From the NCBI GenBank assembly GCA_004194705.1, contig SADC01001042.1:186001-250000 (forward strand): DNA of 64,000 nt, in the 5' to 3' direction. Source of the DNA: Ditylenchus dipsaci (lineage: Eukaryota; Nematoda; Chromadorea; Rhabditida; Anguinidae). The position numbers were made by a program, and so were the translations under genes. Shown one piece after another: positions 1-10,790 of this stretch (positions within the stretch are counted from its first letter, which is position 1; every line of letters starts with the position of its first letter). A model generated the notes under the pieces. That model searched no databases and was not told the DNA's origin. It saw only the letters and a list, made by a program, of their open reading frames with translations.

Positions 1-97
1 GTTAAATTAAGGGCAATTTGTATTTTATATAACTAATTGGAATCCATTTCCGATTAGTTATTGAGTTTAAGTTAGAGTTCAAAAAAGAACTCATTTT

Positions 98-322
98 TCA
101 CACTCTGGTCGGCCGTTAACGGGAGACCAGAAAAATCTTGAGGGGCTTCTCGGTGGCCCAGCCTTTTAGAGTTTTTTTTTCGGGTAAATAATTACCCAAG
201 GTCCAATCAGACCCCCGGCATTGTATTCCACACGGACGAAAGTCCGCGAGTTCTGTCGAAGAAGGCAGTCTTTCCCAACCGGACTTGTAAGGACAACCGG
301 GTAAGACCTTCGTCTTCGACAT
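98..322. other. GC-rich, hairpin-rich block of unknown nature
   Basis: The block is clearly more GC-rich than its surroundings and holds several perfect hairpins: CTGGTC/GACCAG near 102-130, GGGTAA/TTACCC near 181-198, CGGAC-GAAA-GTCCG near 232-247, and a long stem pairing GTCGAAGAAGG (about 256) with CCTTCGTCTTCGAC (about 308-321). The minus strand is open for 68 codons, but I recognise no domain. It could be a structured RNA gene, or the end of a repeat, because an array remnant follows directly. No known RNA family was recognised. Confidence 0.3.
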
Positions 323-326
323 CTAG

Positions 327-361
327 GTGAATTCGTCAACTGGTGAATTCGTCAACGGATT
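327..361. repeat. Two-unit remnant of a GGTGAATTCGTCAAC array
   Basis: Two 16-bp units of GGTGAATTCGTCAAC follow the motif CATCTAGG. This is the same layout as the terminal arrays of the MULE-type elements further right. No matching inverted array was found nearby, so I read it as a solo or truncated end. Confidence 0.5.
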
Positions 362-437
362 TTCACTTGACAGAGTTTATGCCTGAAAATTCGATATGCT
401 TTTAATTATTTAATTTTTTGGGCTAGCTTACGATAGT

Positions 438-515
438 CGGCGTTAAATTTATTCACTGTTAATTGATCTTCAGATAACTGATCTCCGGTAAATTAATCTC
501 TGGTAAACTGATCTT
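438..515. repeat. Degenerate 15-16-bp array (TTAATTGATCTTC type)
   Basis: Four diverged units of the form GGTAAAYTGATCTYC repeat at 15-17-bp spacing. Unit length and base pattern resemble the array ends elsewhere in the window. The rest of 363-1016 shows nothing I can identify. Confidence 0.35.
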
Positions 516-1016
516 CTAATGGGTCACAGTTTCTAATCCCGGTAGTGGCAAACATTTTTTCTGGACTAGTCAGAGTGGAAAAATAGTTTTTAAATAACTA
601 GCAAGTCTCAGGGTGGGTAGGAAAACCATCTATTACCTGCCATAAACAGGTATACATCTCTATAATAAGAAATTTTTCATTTAGCCTAAAGTAGTTAGTA
701 ATTAAATTTTTGGGTGTTTCAATATAATGAAACTTGCCGGTTAATCCTGCAGCTGCGAACAAAATAAAAAATGAAGAATAGGCAGCGATAATAAAAAGAA
801 TTTTTCCATTATTTAAATATTTAAATAAATAATAAAATGAAGCTTTGAAAAATTGAATTTGAAGCAGGCTTTATAAGCTCTCTTTCTTGATCTTTTTTAG
901 TTTCTGCAGCGCATATTTGCTATTTATCCTTAAAACATGCTGTTATCTAAGCAACGAATTTTCCTGTTGATCATTGATAAGTTGGTCTCAATAACCATCA
1001 CATTTTCGTCAAATGC

Positions 1017-1255
1017 TTTTAATAGAGCCCCTTTCTCTAATAGAGCCCCCTCGTGACTTTGAGGGTCTGTATATCGGAGCAGAGTCAACATTTTGCAAAT
1101 CTGTTTATTGTATTTTCTAAACTCGCACGAGCTCTCAGATTCCGCTTTTTCTATTTTCGTTTAGCACCCGAAAACCTCGAGATCGACCCGAAAATTTTCC
1201 GATTTTTCGGGGATCGAAAAAGAGCACTTGGGGCTCTTTTAGTATATTTACGGTA
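1017..1255 (+). mobile_element. MITE, 'ACCGTATTT' family
   Basis: Ends resemble AATAGAGCCCC and GGGGCTCTTTTAGTATATTT followed by ACGGTA. The interior matches 42943-43198 in inverse orientation, including shared blocks around TCTGTATATCGGAGCAGAGTC and CTGTTTATTGTATTTT. A non-autonomous inverted-repeat element, superfamily not assigned. Other full or half copies lie near 2457, 14290, 33421, 45838 and 61000. Confidence 0.6.
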
Positions 1256-1334
1256 TGTTACTGAATTAATGCATTAATTGCAAGTTTTCGATTCCTCGCG
1301 GAATAGTTGATATGAAAGCTGTAAATTCTTGTCC

Positions 1335-1480
1335 TTATCCAATTCGCGGGGGCAGCTAAATTACTACGAAATGTATTTTGAATCATTTTTCGTTTACAAT
1401 TGCAACTATTTTAGATATTTAAAAAATTTTGAACAGCCGACTTGTCGAGCCCAACGTTGCTTGACATTATCAGATCATAC
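1335..1480 (-). repeat. Repeat with an antisense 5S rRNA fragment (copy 1)
   Basis: Starts near ATTCGCGGGGG and ends in a 36-nt stretch (1441-1476) matching the reverse complement of the internal part of the 5S gene at 61956. A homologous repeat lies at 2500-2645. Possibly derived from a 5S-based SINE. Confidence 0.45.
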
Positions 1481-1832
1481 AAAGTATAGGATTTTCATCG
1501 CATTATAACTTGTTGATGCTGATTGCCGATCTGTCCGGATAAAAGATACAATTTAAATTTTAAATCCAAATAATAATTAATAAAATATTTTCAGAGTAAT
1601 TTACCTGTCCCTTACGAATTTAAAAGGTCGAAATCCCCATGGATGGTTAGATGGACAATGGCCATTTAAGAGTTTTAAAAATGAAATAAACAGAAATACA
1701 TATTTTCGACTGTGCTTCGAGATTGAGACTTTTAAAATTGGGATTGGTCGCTTGTAAGAGGCTGGTGGTAAATAAGAGGACATACGGTAACCGTAGTTAT
1801 TACTAATATTTTTGTGTACATTAAAAAGATAA

Positions 1833-1905
1833 GCCTGATAGGGGGCTCGAACCCCTGACATTCAGATTAAAAGTCTGACGCTCTACCAAACTGAGCTAAT
1901 CAGGC
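1833..1905 (-). tRNA. tRNA-Lys (UUU)
   Basis: The 73-nt minus-strand sequence folds as a complete cloverleaf. The acceptor stem is GCCTGAT/ATCAGGC. The D arm has GCTC...GAGC. The anticodon stem TCAGA/TCTGA encloses the loop CTTTTAA, giving anticodon UUU. The T arm is AGGGG-TTCGAGC-CCCCT. Box A and box B Pol III promoter elements are intact. I see no intron and no encoded CCA. Confidence 0.95.
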
Positions 1906-2019
1906 ACATGGTGATGCAGTTAACTTAACGCAACTGTCGTTGTAATAACTACTTGTCTTGATTAGGTCGGGGTTTTTTTTCGAATACACATTAACATTAT
2001 GTACATTAAAACATACTCC

Positions 2020-2320
2020 CGATATAACGAACTCTCATTATAACAAAATTCGGCGCTAGTATAGAATACCCCCTAAAATCTGACCTCTGCAAAATTGCTG
2101 TAACTACCCTTTGGACAACAAGTTTAGGCTTAGCCCTTATGCTTGGGGGTAGGCCAGCGTACGGAAGTTGTGACTAATAAATGTCTTACGCACATTTTTC
2201 GAGGTCTGAGACATATATTTGGGTACTCTGTATTTGAGTTTTGAAAGAAAAATTTTTTAGGGGTGGGGAGGTTATTCTATACTAGGGTCCAAAATTCTTG
2301 TTATAAAGAACATTCTCTAC
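2020..2320. mobile_element. Inverted-repeat element (TATAACGAAC ends)
   Basis: The left end (ATTATAACAAAATTC, then TAGTATAGAATACCCC) is mirrored on the right by GGTTATTCTATACTAGGG and AATTCTTGTTATAAAGAAC. The interior (about 2090-2215) is shared in inverse orientation with 34690-34800. MITE-like; superfamily unclear. Confidence 0.5.
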
Positions 2321-2499
2321 GGTCTCGACAAACTGAAAGTTGACAAGCTTCTAATATTCTCGATTATTTGACAATCTATAATAGAATTAGTAGTAGGTTA
2401 TCACTCCCTAAAAAGACCTGCTTGAATTTTTAATAAATATGAGGGTATATAGATATACCGTATTTCTTCTAATAAAATAAAAATGGCGATTTTGAGTTT

Positions 2500-2645
2500 T
2501 TGAATTCGCGGGGGACAGCTCTTTTATTTAGAAAATATATTTCGAATTTTTTTTTGTTCGCCATCAAAATTTGTTCAAAATGAAGAACCATCTACTGGTC
2601 GAGCCTAACGTTGCTTGACAATGCCAGGTTCCACATTTTCGGCTG
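2500..2645 (-). repeat. Repeat with an antisense 5S rRNA fragment (copy 2)
   Basis: Homologous to 1335-1480. Positions 2594-2628 match the internal region of 5S rRNA in reverse orientation. A shorter third 5S fragment lies at 25122-25144. Confidence 0.45.
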
Positions 2646-2748
2646 TCCTCCGCGAATTAAAAAACTCACAATCGCCATTGTCATTAACAAAAATAAACAA
2701 CATTCCGAACAATGACCGTTCTAGAATATTCCAAAAATTAATAATTTT

Positions 2749-3390
2749 TCAATTAACAAATAATTCCGAGAAGCACTCTTGATCAAAAAATGTGTATAGA
2801 GTCTCTTTTTGCCACGTACCAGTTGAAAAACATGGTGAGGCAGTCGAAGAATACATATATTTACTTTTATATTGTTCTGCCATAAAAGTGGCCCCTTTTA
2901 TTCCTTTCCTCCCTATACAACCTTCGGAGGCGCAGGGGGTTTGAGAGTAAGAGATGCGCACACCCACATACCTTAGACACAAATCACTCGAAAGTGACTC
3001 TGGATGCATGAATAAGCATGCATACCAGAGTTTGTTCATGCGGTGGGCCCCAGTCAACAAAACTATGTTCAAAATCTTCTTGTTAGTGGTCCCTGTATGA
3101 TTAGTGGCCTCCTTTTATTCCCTTCCCCTCCCAATACAGCCCTTAATCCCTTTAAAATTCAAAAGGCGCCAATTTAAATTTTTCAAATTTTGACTAAAAA
3201 CCATGATACACGCACCCCACCCCCTGTGGTTCGAAAAATAATTTTTTTCTCAGAATAAAAAAATTACGCGGCTTTCTCATGAAATCGGGGTCGAGAAATA
3301 CGAATATGAAGTTATCTCCTCCATCCGATCACTCTGCGTGGGTGGGAGGGGATTCTATACTCAAGCCGTTATTTTAAGATTCACATTACT
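2749..3390. repeat. Abundant interspersed repeat, 'TGCATG / GCGCGCATCTC' family
   Basis: Contains blocks found again near 6840-6970, 8110-8340, 18640-18955, 32090-32290, 34500-34620, 44597-44870 and 55320-55745. Examples are ACACAAATCACTCGAAAGTG, GAAAAACATGGT and TTTCATGAGAAAGC. Several copies have a GC-rich hairpin (GCCCCCTGCGCC/GGCGCAGGGGGC). Class unknown. Confidence 0.6.
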
Positions 3391-3644
3391 GCTCACTATT
3401 TTCGAACCCGATCCGTGCCATCCTCAAATCTGGTTCACTTCAAACTCATACCTGGTTTATACGTGAAAAATTGTTATCCTTAATGTTTATTAATTTTTAT
3501 AACTAAAATTATAAATAGAAATATTAATAATAACATTTAAATAAATGCCCATAAAACAATAAGGTCCCACAAATTTTTTCAAATTTTCTATCCCAAATTT
3601 TATGTTAAATTCAAAATTTTCTTATGTCGAGATAGACTGAGTCT

Positions 3645-4678
3645 TCACAATTCTTCGTGATCTGTAGCCACAATACACTCAATTCCATTAATAGCTTCAA
3701 CTTCACCATTTTCATCCAGTTCATATTCTCCATTATTATTACAATTCAATGTTCTCTGTATGTTGGACTGACCGACGCGGTCCATAAAAGATACTCCTAG
3801 GTCTTGATCATCTTTGTACCACTGTCATAGTTAATCACCATTATACAAAAAGTGTGAATAATGAACTAAATAACCTGAATAATTGCTTCAGTGCCTAATT
3901 CTTGGCCACATGTTACTTTGAGCAGTTTGCATCCTTTTTTGTCTTGACTTATCTCAAACTTAAGATGGTTTTGGCCACCACGCATAGTTAGTGGGTAACA
4001 ACTTTTGCAATCTGCTGCAGTAGCTAAAATTACAGACAATTTTTTGTGTGCGAAAATGTAATAGAAACCGTAAATACAGGGCTGCCCACCCTTCTTAAAG
4101 AGGGGGGGGGGGGAGGGGGGAACTACTTAGGTTTGAAAAACAAATTTACAAAGTTCTCGTTTAAATTGTGCTGGTACCCGCCTTTCAAAATATTCCGATC
4201 CAAGATTATTTTCATTTATAAAAGGTCATAAAATATCGAAGAAACATATTTTGGGCTACTTTCAAGGGCACCGTTTAAGGGAATAATATTTCACGGTATT
4301 AATGAATTTCTATTGTTATCAGTCATTGGAAGCTTGGCACTGAGAATAAGTCTAATTGATACATAAATCAGGAGGTTAGAAACTTTTAACTCTTGTTACC
4401 ATGCATATAAATTTCTGATTTAGGGGTCAGATAGATAGTTAGAAACCCAGCAAAAACTTACTTTTTAATTTTTTCAAGAGCACATGTGGAGGTTCAAAAA
4501 AAGAAAGTTGTGTAGCCACAGTTATTCCAACGACAAACAGCACAACTACTGTAATAAAAACCAACATCAATATTTTTTGCCACCTCCATGCACTGATCTT
4601 CCCGTTTGACAGATCTTCCATAAAGGCACTATTTTTCGGTTTATTGATAAACTTGCTGCCGTACTTGTCATTATCCAT
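3645..4678 (-). CDS. C6-domain single-pass membrane protein
   Basis: Three minus-strand exons (4678-4462, 4023-3875, 3821-3645) join in phase to give 180 residues. The N-terminal 40 residues are polar and precede a strong transmembrane segment (about 38-57, ILMLVFITVVVLFVVGITVA) with no signal peptide, suggesting type II topology. The C-terminal part has six cysteines spaced C-x2-C, GC, TC, NC and EC, with the GxYxxDxxG and IxGIEC features of the nematode C6 (DUF281) domain. Start chosen at MDNDKY; an in-frame GTG lies seven codons upstream, with no earlier ATG. Donor GTAAGT and acceptor TTTTAG fit nematode consensus. I infer a nematode-specific surface protein. Its function and partners are unknown, and distal exons could be missing. 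Confidence 0.72.
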
Positions 4679-4760
4679 TAGACTAGGATTGAGCAGCACA
4701 GAGTCAATTTGAAGATCAATTGGTATTCAGTCAATTTTCGAATTTTCGCAGCTGTAAAGG

Positions 4761-5178
4761 ATGGCAATGGCATTTTATATTCGTGAAACCATTTCCTTGA
4801 AACCTTTTTGTTTTTTGCCAATTATTATTCTGAAAGTCGTCTAATTTGAATTCTTTAAACAAATTTATAAGTAAATCGACCCTGTTCTACAACTTTCTTC
4901 GTGATGTCAACATCGAATTTCGTCACCAAAATCGAGATACGGCATGGTTGCAAGGTAGTCCCGGGTAACCCTTGAAACTACCTTGAAACCATGCCGTATT
5001 TCGATTTTGGTGACGAAATTCAATGTTGACATCACGAAGAAAGTTGTAGAGCAGGGTCGATTTACTTATGAATCCGTTGAACGAATTCAAATTAGACGAC
5101 TTTCAGAATAATAATTGGCGAAAAACAAAAAAGGTTTCAAGGAAACGGTTTCACGAGTACAAAAAGTGCCAATATGAG
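4761..5178. mobile_element. Palindromic MITE
   Basis: About 180-bp arms (4781-4957 and 4975-5156, extending weakly outward) are nearly perfect inverted copies around a short loop. It sits just upstream of the C6-domain gene start. No clear target duplication was seen. Confidence 0.7.
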
Positions 5179-5719
5179 TGCTTAAAAGGGTTTCACTATT
5201 AGGGAGGTATTTAATTTGACATAAAACCCCCAACTTCCCAAGCCTCCAGAAAAAATTTATTTAACGAGATGAATTTTTTTGCAAAGTTGCTCCATGCAAA
5301 TGTTCCCAGCGGATAAGAATGGTCGCATATAAATTATAATAATTTTTTTTCTATTTTGCCCTGGCCCCCTTTAGTCAGTGGGGCTAAAAGGGTCCACATC
5401 AAAATGCGAATATTTTGAACTTTCAGGTTCAAATTCCCCCGGATGCACACCCAATTTTTTACTCCATTTTTGGTATCATTGCTTTTTATGAATCCTTTTT
5501 ATGAATTTTACTATTTTCTCGTTGGGTCCAATCTTCGCAAGGTATAAAATTTTCGGAAGCGATTTTGGTATGAAAACATTTCAATGTGATTCATTATAAA
5601 ATTCTGACTCTAAAAGTAGTGAGAAACTTGTTGGGGTTGAGGTTTTTTGGCACTAATCGGTTTTACTACTTTTACTACTCGGTTTCTGACTTTTTTCTAC
5701 AGGTCACATATTTCATATA

Positions 5720-5788
5720 CAGTCGACGCTCGATACAACGAACCCCCTGGGACCAGCCACAGGGGTTCGTTATATCGAGCGTCAACTG
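5720..5788. mobile_element. 69-bp pogo/Tc1-like mini-MITE with TA duplication
   Basis: Ends are CAGTCGACGCTCGATA and TATCGAGCGTCAACTG, flanked by TA on both sides (5718-5719, 5789-5790). The CAGT terminus and TA site fit Tc1/mariner-pogo elements. Nearly the whole element is inverted repeat around a short loop. Confidence 0.8.
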
Positions 5789-6045
5789 TACTTAAATGCA
5801 GCCAAGACTCTGGGCTTTTATTTGAGCTATGAAACAGAGAAAAAAGTACCCTGTCTCTTCCTAATCAATGGTCCCCGCCAATTCGAAAAAATATCCTAAT
5901 CATTGAACTTCTGTACAGATTTTCGAACTTGATTTCTATCAAGACTTTAACTAAAATTAAATTCTAGGCATTGTTTTGTTAGAAACCAAGTTAAAAAATC
6001 TGAAGAGAAGTTCAATGATCAGTGAAATTTTTTTGAATTGGCGTG

Positions 6046-6435
6046 GAACCATTGAGCAGGAAGATACCGGGTCCTTTAAAGGTGAGTGGGGAACTTTATA
6101 TCATAAAGCTCCCCACTCACCCAGGGATGAGATTTTCGCCCTTTTCGAGGGCAAATCGGGACTGAAAATAGCCCCTAAAAAGTCACATCAGTCCCAAAAA
6201 GGGACTATGGGACCAAGGGAAGCTGATTTAACTAAAGGGTATGTTCCGAAATCGAGTGAGTCCCTTGGTCCCATAGTCCCTTTTTGGGACTAATGTGACT
6301 TTTTAGGGACTATTTTTAGTCCCGATTTGCCCATGAAAAGGGCGAAAATCTCATCCCTGGGTGAGTGGGGAACTTTATAATATAAAGTTCCCCACTCACC
6401 TTTAAAGGACCCGGTATCTTCCTGCTCAATGGTTC
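6046..6435. mobile_element. 390-bp near-perfect palindrome
   Basis: GAACCATTGAGCAGG at the left is mirrored by CCTGCTCAATGGTTC at the right. Arms of about 160-180 bp each contain a smaller internal hairpin (GTGAGTGGGGAACTTTAT). A related outer hairpin spans about 5850-6060, and a diverged relative lies at 60345-60540. MITE-like. Confidence 0.7.
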
Positions 6436-6650
6436 AATTTGTTTAATTTACATACTCGTTTGGAACCTTACACTTAAAATGTAGCCCTGCTTCTTGCCGT
6501 CATTTTCAGCATAATATTACGGTTGCATTAATCATGTAAATTGTAATCGCAAAGAATGTTAATTCCGGAATAATACTGAAATCCTACCCCTCAATAGTAC
6601 TCATTTCTTCCCGGGTCAAACCTTCCTGGTACTTCTTTAGTAACCCCCCC

Positions 6651-6980
6651 CCATACTCGGATTTTTCAAAAAGTGACCTAAAATCACCCCCAAACTCATT
6701 TTTTCTGCACAACAAGATACGATAAGCATTTATAAACACTTTCTGAATAAAAAAAATTAAATTTTGTCAAAAAAATTTGCCACCCGCTCCTTGGGGTAGA
6801 CTGTCTTTTTGGGTATTTTAGAGTCATTTTTGGGTGATTTATCACATTTTTCTTGCAGGAGCTTGGCAAAAAGAATATCTAAATGCATTTTTGATCAAAA
6901 TTCTTGCTCGGAATTATGTCTTAGGTAAGTCTGTGCGCGCATCTCTTACCAACCAAGCCCCTGCGCCCTCTTCGGAGCTT
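6651..6980. repeat. Interspersed repeat copy; empty-site reference for the 15-18 kb stack
   Basis: Aligns by eye with 14860-14892, then 17621-17674, then 18596-18800. The MULE and pogo/hAT insertions found there are absent here. The MULE target reads CCTAAAATCAC in this copy. Confidence 0.7.
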
Positions 6981-7851
6981 TAAAAAGATGGGTATCCACG
7001 GTAAATTGTTGGCTAAAAGATATTCTACCATATTGTTGGACTAAGGAACATTTATAGAGCTGGCCATTTTGTCAATCTTGAAGGGAAGGGGGAAAGATAT
7101 CGAGTGTATATGCTAAGCCTTAAGAAATTGTCAAACCTATAAGTGAACAAACTTTTTGAGGTGGCATAAGTTAAAAATCGACTATAAAATTAATGAAAAT
7201 TATTGCTGAACGTTGAAAAGTGTAAAATAGACAATAATATTCTGCATTATCGCTTTTCTTCATCCAAAAAGGCAGTTTAAAAAATGTGGAATATAGCCAG
7301 CTGAATCAACTTGACAAGACAGTCAAGTTTTTTGTTAAAGCTGCTTTGCGAATATAATATATTAGCTCCTAACATTTAAACGAATATATTAGAATTATAG
7401 GCTAATTATTTAATTTAAATGTGTCGCTACGTCATGAATGTCCAAACAGCTAAACGCTTTTTACTATCTTTTTGAACGGCCGTTGCTCGGCCAAATGTTT
7501 ACAAAAAACGGTCAAATTTATGTTTGTTCAAAAGGTCTAAAATGAAACGTGTGTTTAACACAGGAAAGACGGTTTGCAAATTTAGTGGGTGCTTGTGCGT
7601 AATTTCACGCTGAACACAATGGCAGGAAAAAATTTGGAAACAAGAGGGGGGAGAGCTAAAACAACTCTTTAAGTTGTATGAAGAGCTTCTTCAAATCTTT
7701 AAATCCCAAATAAATCTGAACTTCAACCTCATCTGGCAGCTCGCTAAATAATTTTTCAGAGCCTGAACATCCGTAGAGCCAGCATTTGCACTCAGAAACA
7801 GCAGTAGCGTCGATATTTCTGTTTTTGAGTGCTTAACATCAAGTGCGGCTA

Positions 7852-8519
7852 AAGTACACTATTTGGGGTAGCACAAAAGTGCGTTTTTAAGGTCTAAGTA
7901 TTTTTTAGGGCGTTTGAACGATATAAACGGCCAAAAAAATGTGGGAACGACATTTTTCGAGAAAAAAAAAATTCGACAGCCTTAGTCCACCCTTTGGTTT
8001 TGATCTATTTTTGCCTCGGTACCCCTATGGTTTTTGGTCAATTTTTGACTTAATTACCAATATTGAAACTGAAAAGATAAAATTTAAACATAGTTTTGTT
8101 GACTGGGGCCTACCGCATAAATAAACTCTGGTATGCATGCATTTTTCATGCATACAGAGTCACTTTCGAGTGATTTGTGTCTAAGGTATGTGGGTGTGCG
8201 CATCTCAACTCCAAGCCCCCTGCGCCCCATAGGAGGCGCAGAGGGCTAGAGACTTAGAGATGCGAGCACGCACTTACCTTAGACATGATTCCGAGCAAGA
8301 CTCATGATCAAAAATGCATAAAGAAGCTCTTTTTGCAAAGCTCTAGTAACCAAAAAGGGGGTAAAATGACCGAAAACCATAGGGGGACCAAGGCAGTCGA
8401 ATTTTTTTTGTCGAAAAATGTCCTTCCCACACTTTTTTGGCTGTTTCTATCTTTAAACGTCCCGAAAAATACTTAGACTTTTAAAAATGCACTTTTGGGC
8501 TACCCCAAATAGTGTACTC
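7852..8519. mobile_element. Inverted-repeat element interrupted by a TGCATG-family repeat
   Basis: Arms about 7852-8040 and 8345-8519 mirror each other: AGTACACTATTTGGGGTAGC against GCTACCCCAAATAGTGTACT. The centre (8110-8340) is a copy of the abundant repeat with its GC-rich hairpin. The stretch 6981-7851 shows no other recognisable feature. Confidence 0.6.
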
Positions 8520-8893
8520 CTGCCTCAAGTGCTTAAGATATCGAGTGTTTAACATATTTGAGGCTTAACATTAGTGAAATGGAAAAATAAACAGTGTTCA
8601 TAACGTTTCATTCGTAGAGTTTATTGCACCACAATTTTTTTTTATTAAATTGCTGAATAAATGCAAAAAAATTCGGTGAATGAAAATTTTTGAAAAAAAT
8701 AAAATTTTCGAACAAAAGGTATGACCAAATCTAAATTTAAAAAAACCGAAAAAACAACAGAGACATATTTTTACGAGGGTATATTTTTTAGGGTACCACG
8801 AACACAAATAGAGCCAAATCGACTGACAAAATTCTAATTCCTCTCAAGGCAACAAACATTTGAATGTGAAAAGAAGAATTTAATGTTCAAATT

Positions 8894-9137
8894 TAGGGTT
8901 GGGTCCCGGGAATATTTCCGGGAACATTCCCGGTTTATTTTCCGGTCCGAATCTTAGATGCGGACCGATTTTTTGGTCCGCATCGGTCCGAATCTTTTCG
9001 GTGCGTTTTTTAGCGATGTTGATTGATTTTTTATAATTTAAAAAAAATTGGGAATCGGACCGGAAAAAAGATTAAGACCAGGAATATTCCCGGGAATATT
9101 CCCAAAAAAGATTCGGACTGGTCTTTTTTCAACCCTG
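8894..9137. mobile_element. hAT-type MITE, 8-bp duplication (7/8)
   Basis: Ends are TAGGGTTGGG and TTCAACCCTG. Flanks TTCAAATT (8886-8893) and TTCAAATC (9138-9145) form an 8-bp duplication with one mismatch. The interior is rich in GGGAATATTCCCGGG and CGGTCCGAATC motifs. Confidence 0.65.
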
Positions 9138-9224
9138 TTCAAATCCATTGTTATTGTCTCGCGGGGAATTTAAAATTTAACAGTCAATTTAAATTTTTTA
9201 AAAGTAGCTGTGTAAAGTCAGATA

Positions 9225-9650
9225 CAGTCGAGTCTCTATATAGCATCCACCCAAAAGTTCGTTCCCACCTCGGGTCCGACACTTTTTTTAGATCAATTTT
9301 TAAAGTATTTTGCTAAAACTGATTCGTCAGTCTAGTCGGAAATATCGCAGGGATTCCGATTTTGCCGATCATTTCTCAGAAACATGGCAATTTTGCCATT
9401 TAGACCCGCAAACCTCTATATAGCATCGCCTTAAATCTCAAAAAGGCGATGCTATATAGAGGTTTGCGGGTCTAAATGGCAAAATTGCCATGTTTCTGAG
9501 AAATGATCGGCAAAATCAGAATCCCTGCGATATTTCCGACTAGACTGACGAATCAGTTTTGCCAAAATACTTTAAAAATTGAGCTAAAAAAAGTGTCGGA
9601 CCCGAGGTGGGAACGAACTTTTGGGTGGATGCTATATAGAGACTCGACTG
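9225..9650. mobile_element. 426-bp pogo/Tc1-like hairpin MITE
   Basis: Ends CAGTCGAGTCTCTATATAGC and GCTATATAGAGACTCGACTG, flanked by TA on both sides. Arms of about 200 bp are nearly perfect inverted copies. The internal blocks GTCCGACACTTTTTTTAG and GTCGGAAATATCGCAGGGAT are shared with 22111-22538 and, more weakly, 58622-59041. Confidence 0.85.
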
Positions 9651-9899
9651 TACTCTAATTTGGCACCCAGTGTTAGCTTTGGAATTTCACAATCGAAAAA
9701 AAATTACTCGAAAACACCATCGTGTTCAGCGTGAAAAGTTGGGTTAGAAATTTTAAGGATCACGCATGACAACTGAAGTGTTAATATGGCATATCTTACT
9801 CCTGCGTGATCAATAATGTGATCCTCACAATTTTTGGAAATATTAAAATTGAAAATTTAATATTTGTTTATGTATTTATCTTGTATTTATTTATATGTT

Positions 9900-10199
9900 C
9901 TATGCAATTATCCACACTTTTAATACCATAGTGTATTCCACGGCCTGTGAAAAATGAGAAGTCATTGCAGAATCTCCTACAGACATCATAAAAGCAGTTT
10001 GATCATTGACAGTGTATTGAGAAATAAAACTGGCTAGGTTTTGTTGAACTAACTCAAAAATAGAGCCGTTTATTTCTTCTTTGTCAAAATTTAGTCGGTC
10101 AGGTTTAGCCTGAGCTTCAGTGTTTATAAGAATCGGTAAACCATTTAGATCTTTTTTAACGCATCTTCTTGCAACAGCAACCAGCAACCCTCTAGCTGT
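9900..10199 (-). CDS. Possible terminal exon of an unrecognised gene
   Basis: The minus strand is open from a plausible acceptor (TTAAAAG before 10199) to a TAG at 9900, and AATAAA-like signals follow. The peptide (about 99 residues, containing KDLNGLPILINTEAQAKPD and ELVQQNLASFISQY) has ordinary soluble-protein composition, but I do not recognise a family. Upstream exons were not found. It could also be a pseudogene fragment. Confidence 0.35.
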   Translation of the reverse strand, partial: TARGLLVAVARRCVKKDLNGLPILINTEAQAKPDRLNFDKEEINGSIFELVQQNLASFISQYTVNDQTAFMMSVGDSAMTSHFSQAVEYTMVLKVWIIA

Positions 10200-10790
10200 C
10201 TTTTAACCTAGTTGTACTTCTTGCCTTGTCTTCTTCAAAATTACTTTTTTCAATACGCTAGCTAGAATTTTGACAAGAAATAGCAGTGTGCGACAAGTTT
10301 TGTAAAAGGTTTTGAAGTTTTCAAATACGAAACTGTAAAAAAATTTAACAATTTATTGAGTGTCTTGGATGATTTTTTTTAATTTTATTTATGGTTTTAA
10401 GTGGGCTAGAATGTTAAGACTGAAATTTAGCACATGGAAGCGGGTAGAACAGCGTGTGCGGAACACTATGCTGCGTGTTTCTACCCCTTTGATGTCGGAC
10501 AAAGTAGGTGAAAACGGCTCAGGTAGGTATGAAGTGGTGCATGGTCAGAATCCAGCTGGATACCCACAGATCCCTTTTTTTGTCTTGTCTAAAGCCAAAC
10601 TCTTTGTCATCATAATCATAATTTTTATTTTTTTATTACATCTTTCTCAAATTCAAGCAAATAAAAAATTGACTGCATTCATTTCAATAAACACATCATT
10701 ATCACATCGTACGCAAAAAGTCCAGACACGGGAAATGCTTACCAGGGAACCTCACACAGTGTCCGTGCAGCATCGAAAAACGGTATATAC

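Noticed and set aside
181..215. Resemblance of GGTAAATAATTACCCAAG to a nematode spliced leader
   Set aside because: It is explained by a GGGTAA/TTACCC hairpin. No donor GT, Sm site or following SL RNA structure is visible.
230..262. GGACGAAAGTCC as a possible hammerhead ribozyme core
   Set aside because: No CTGANGA partner segment is present on either strand at a suitable distance.
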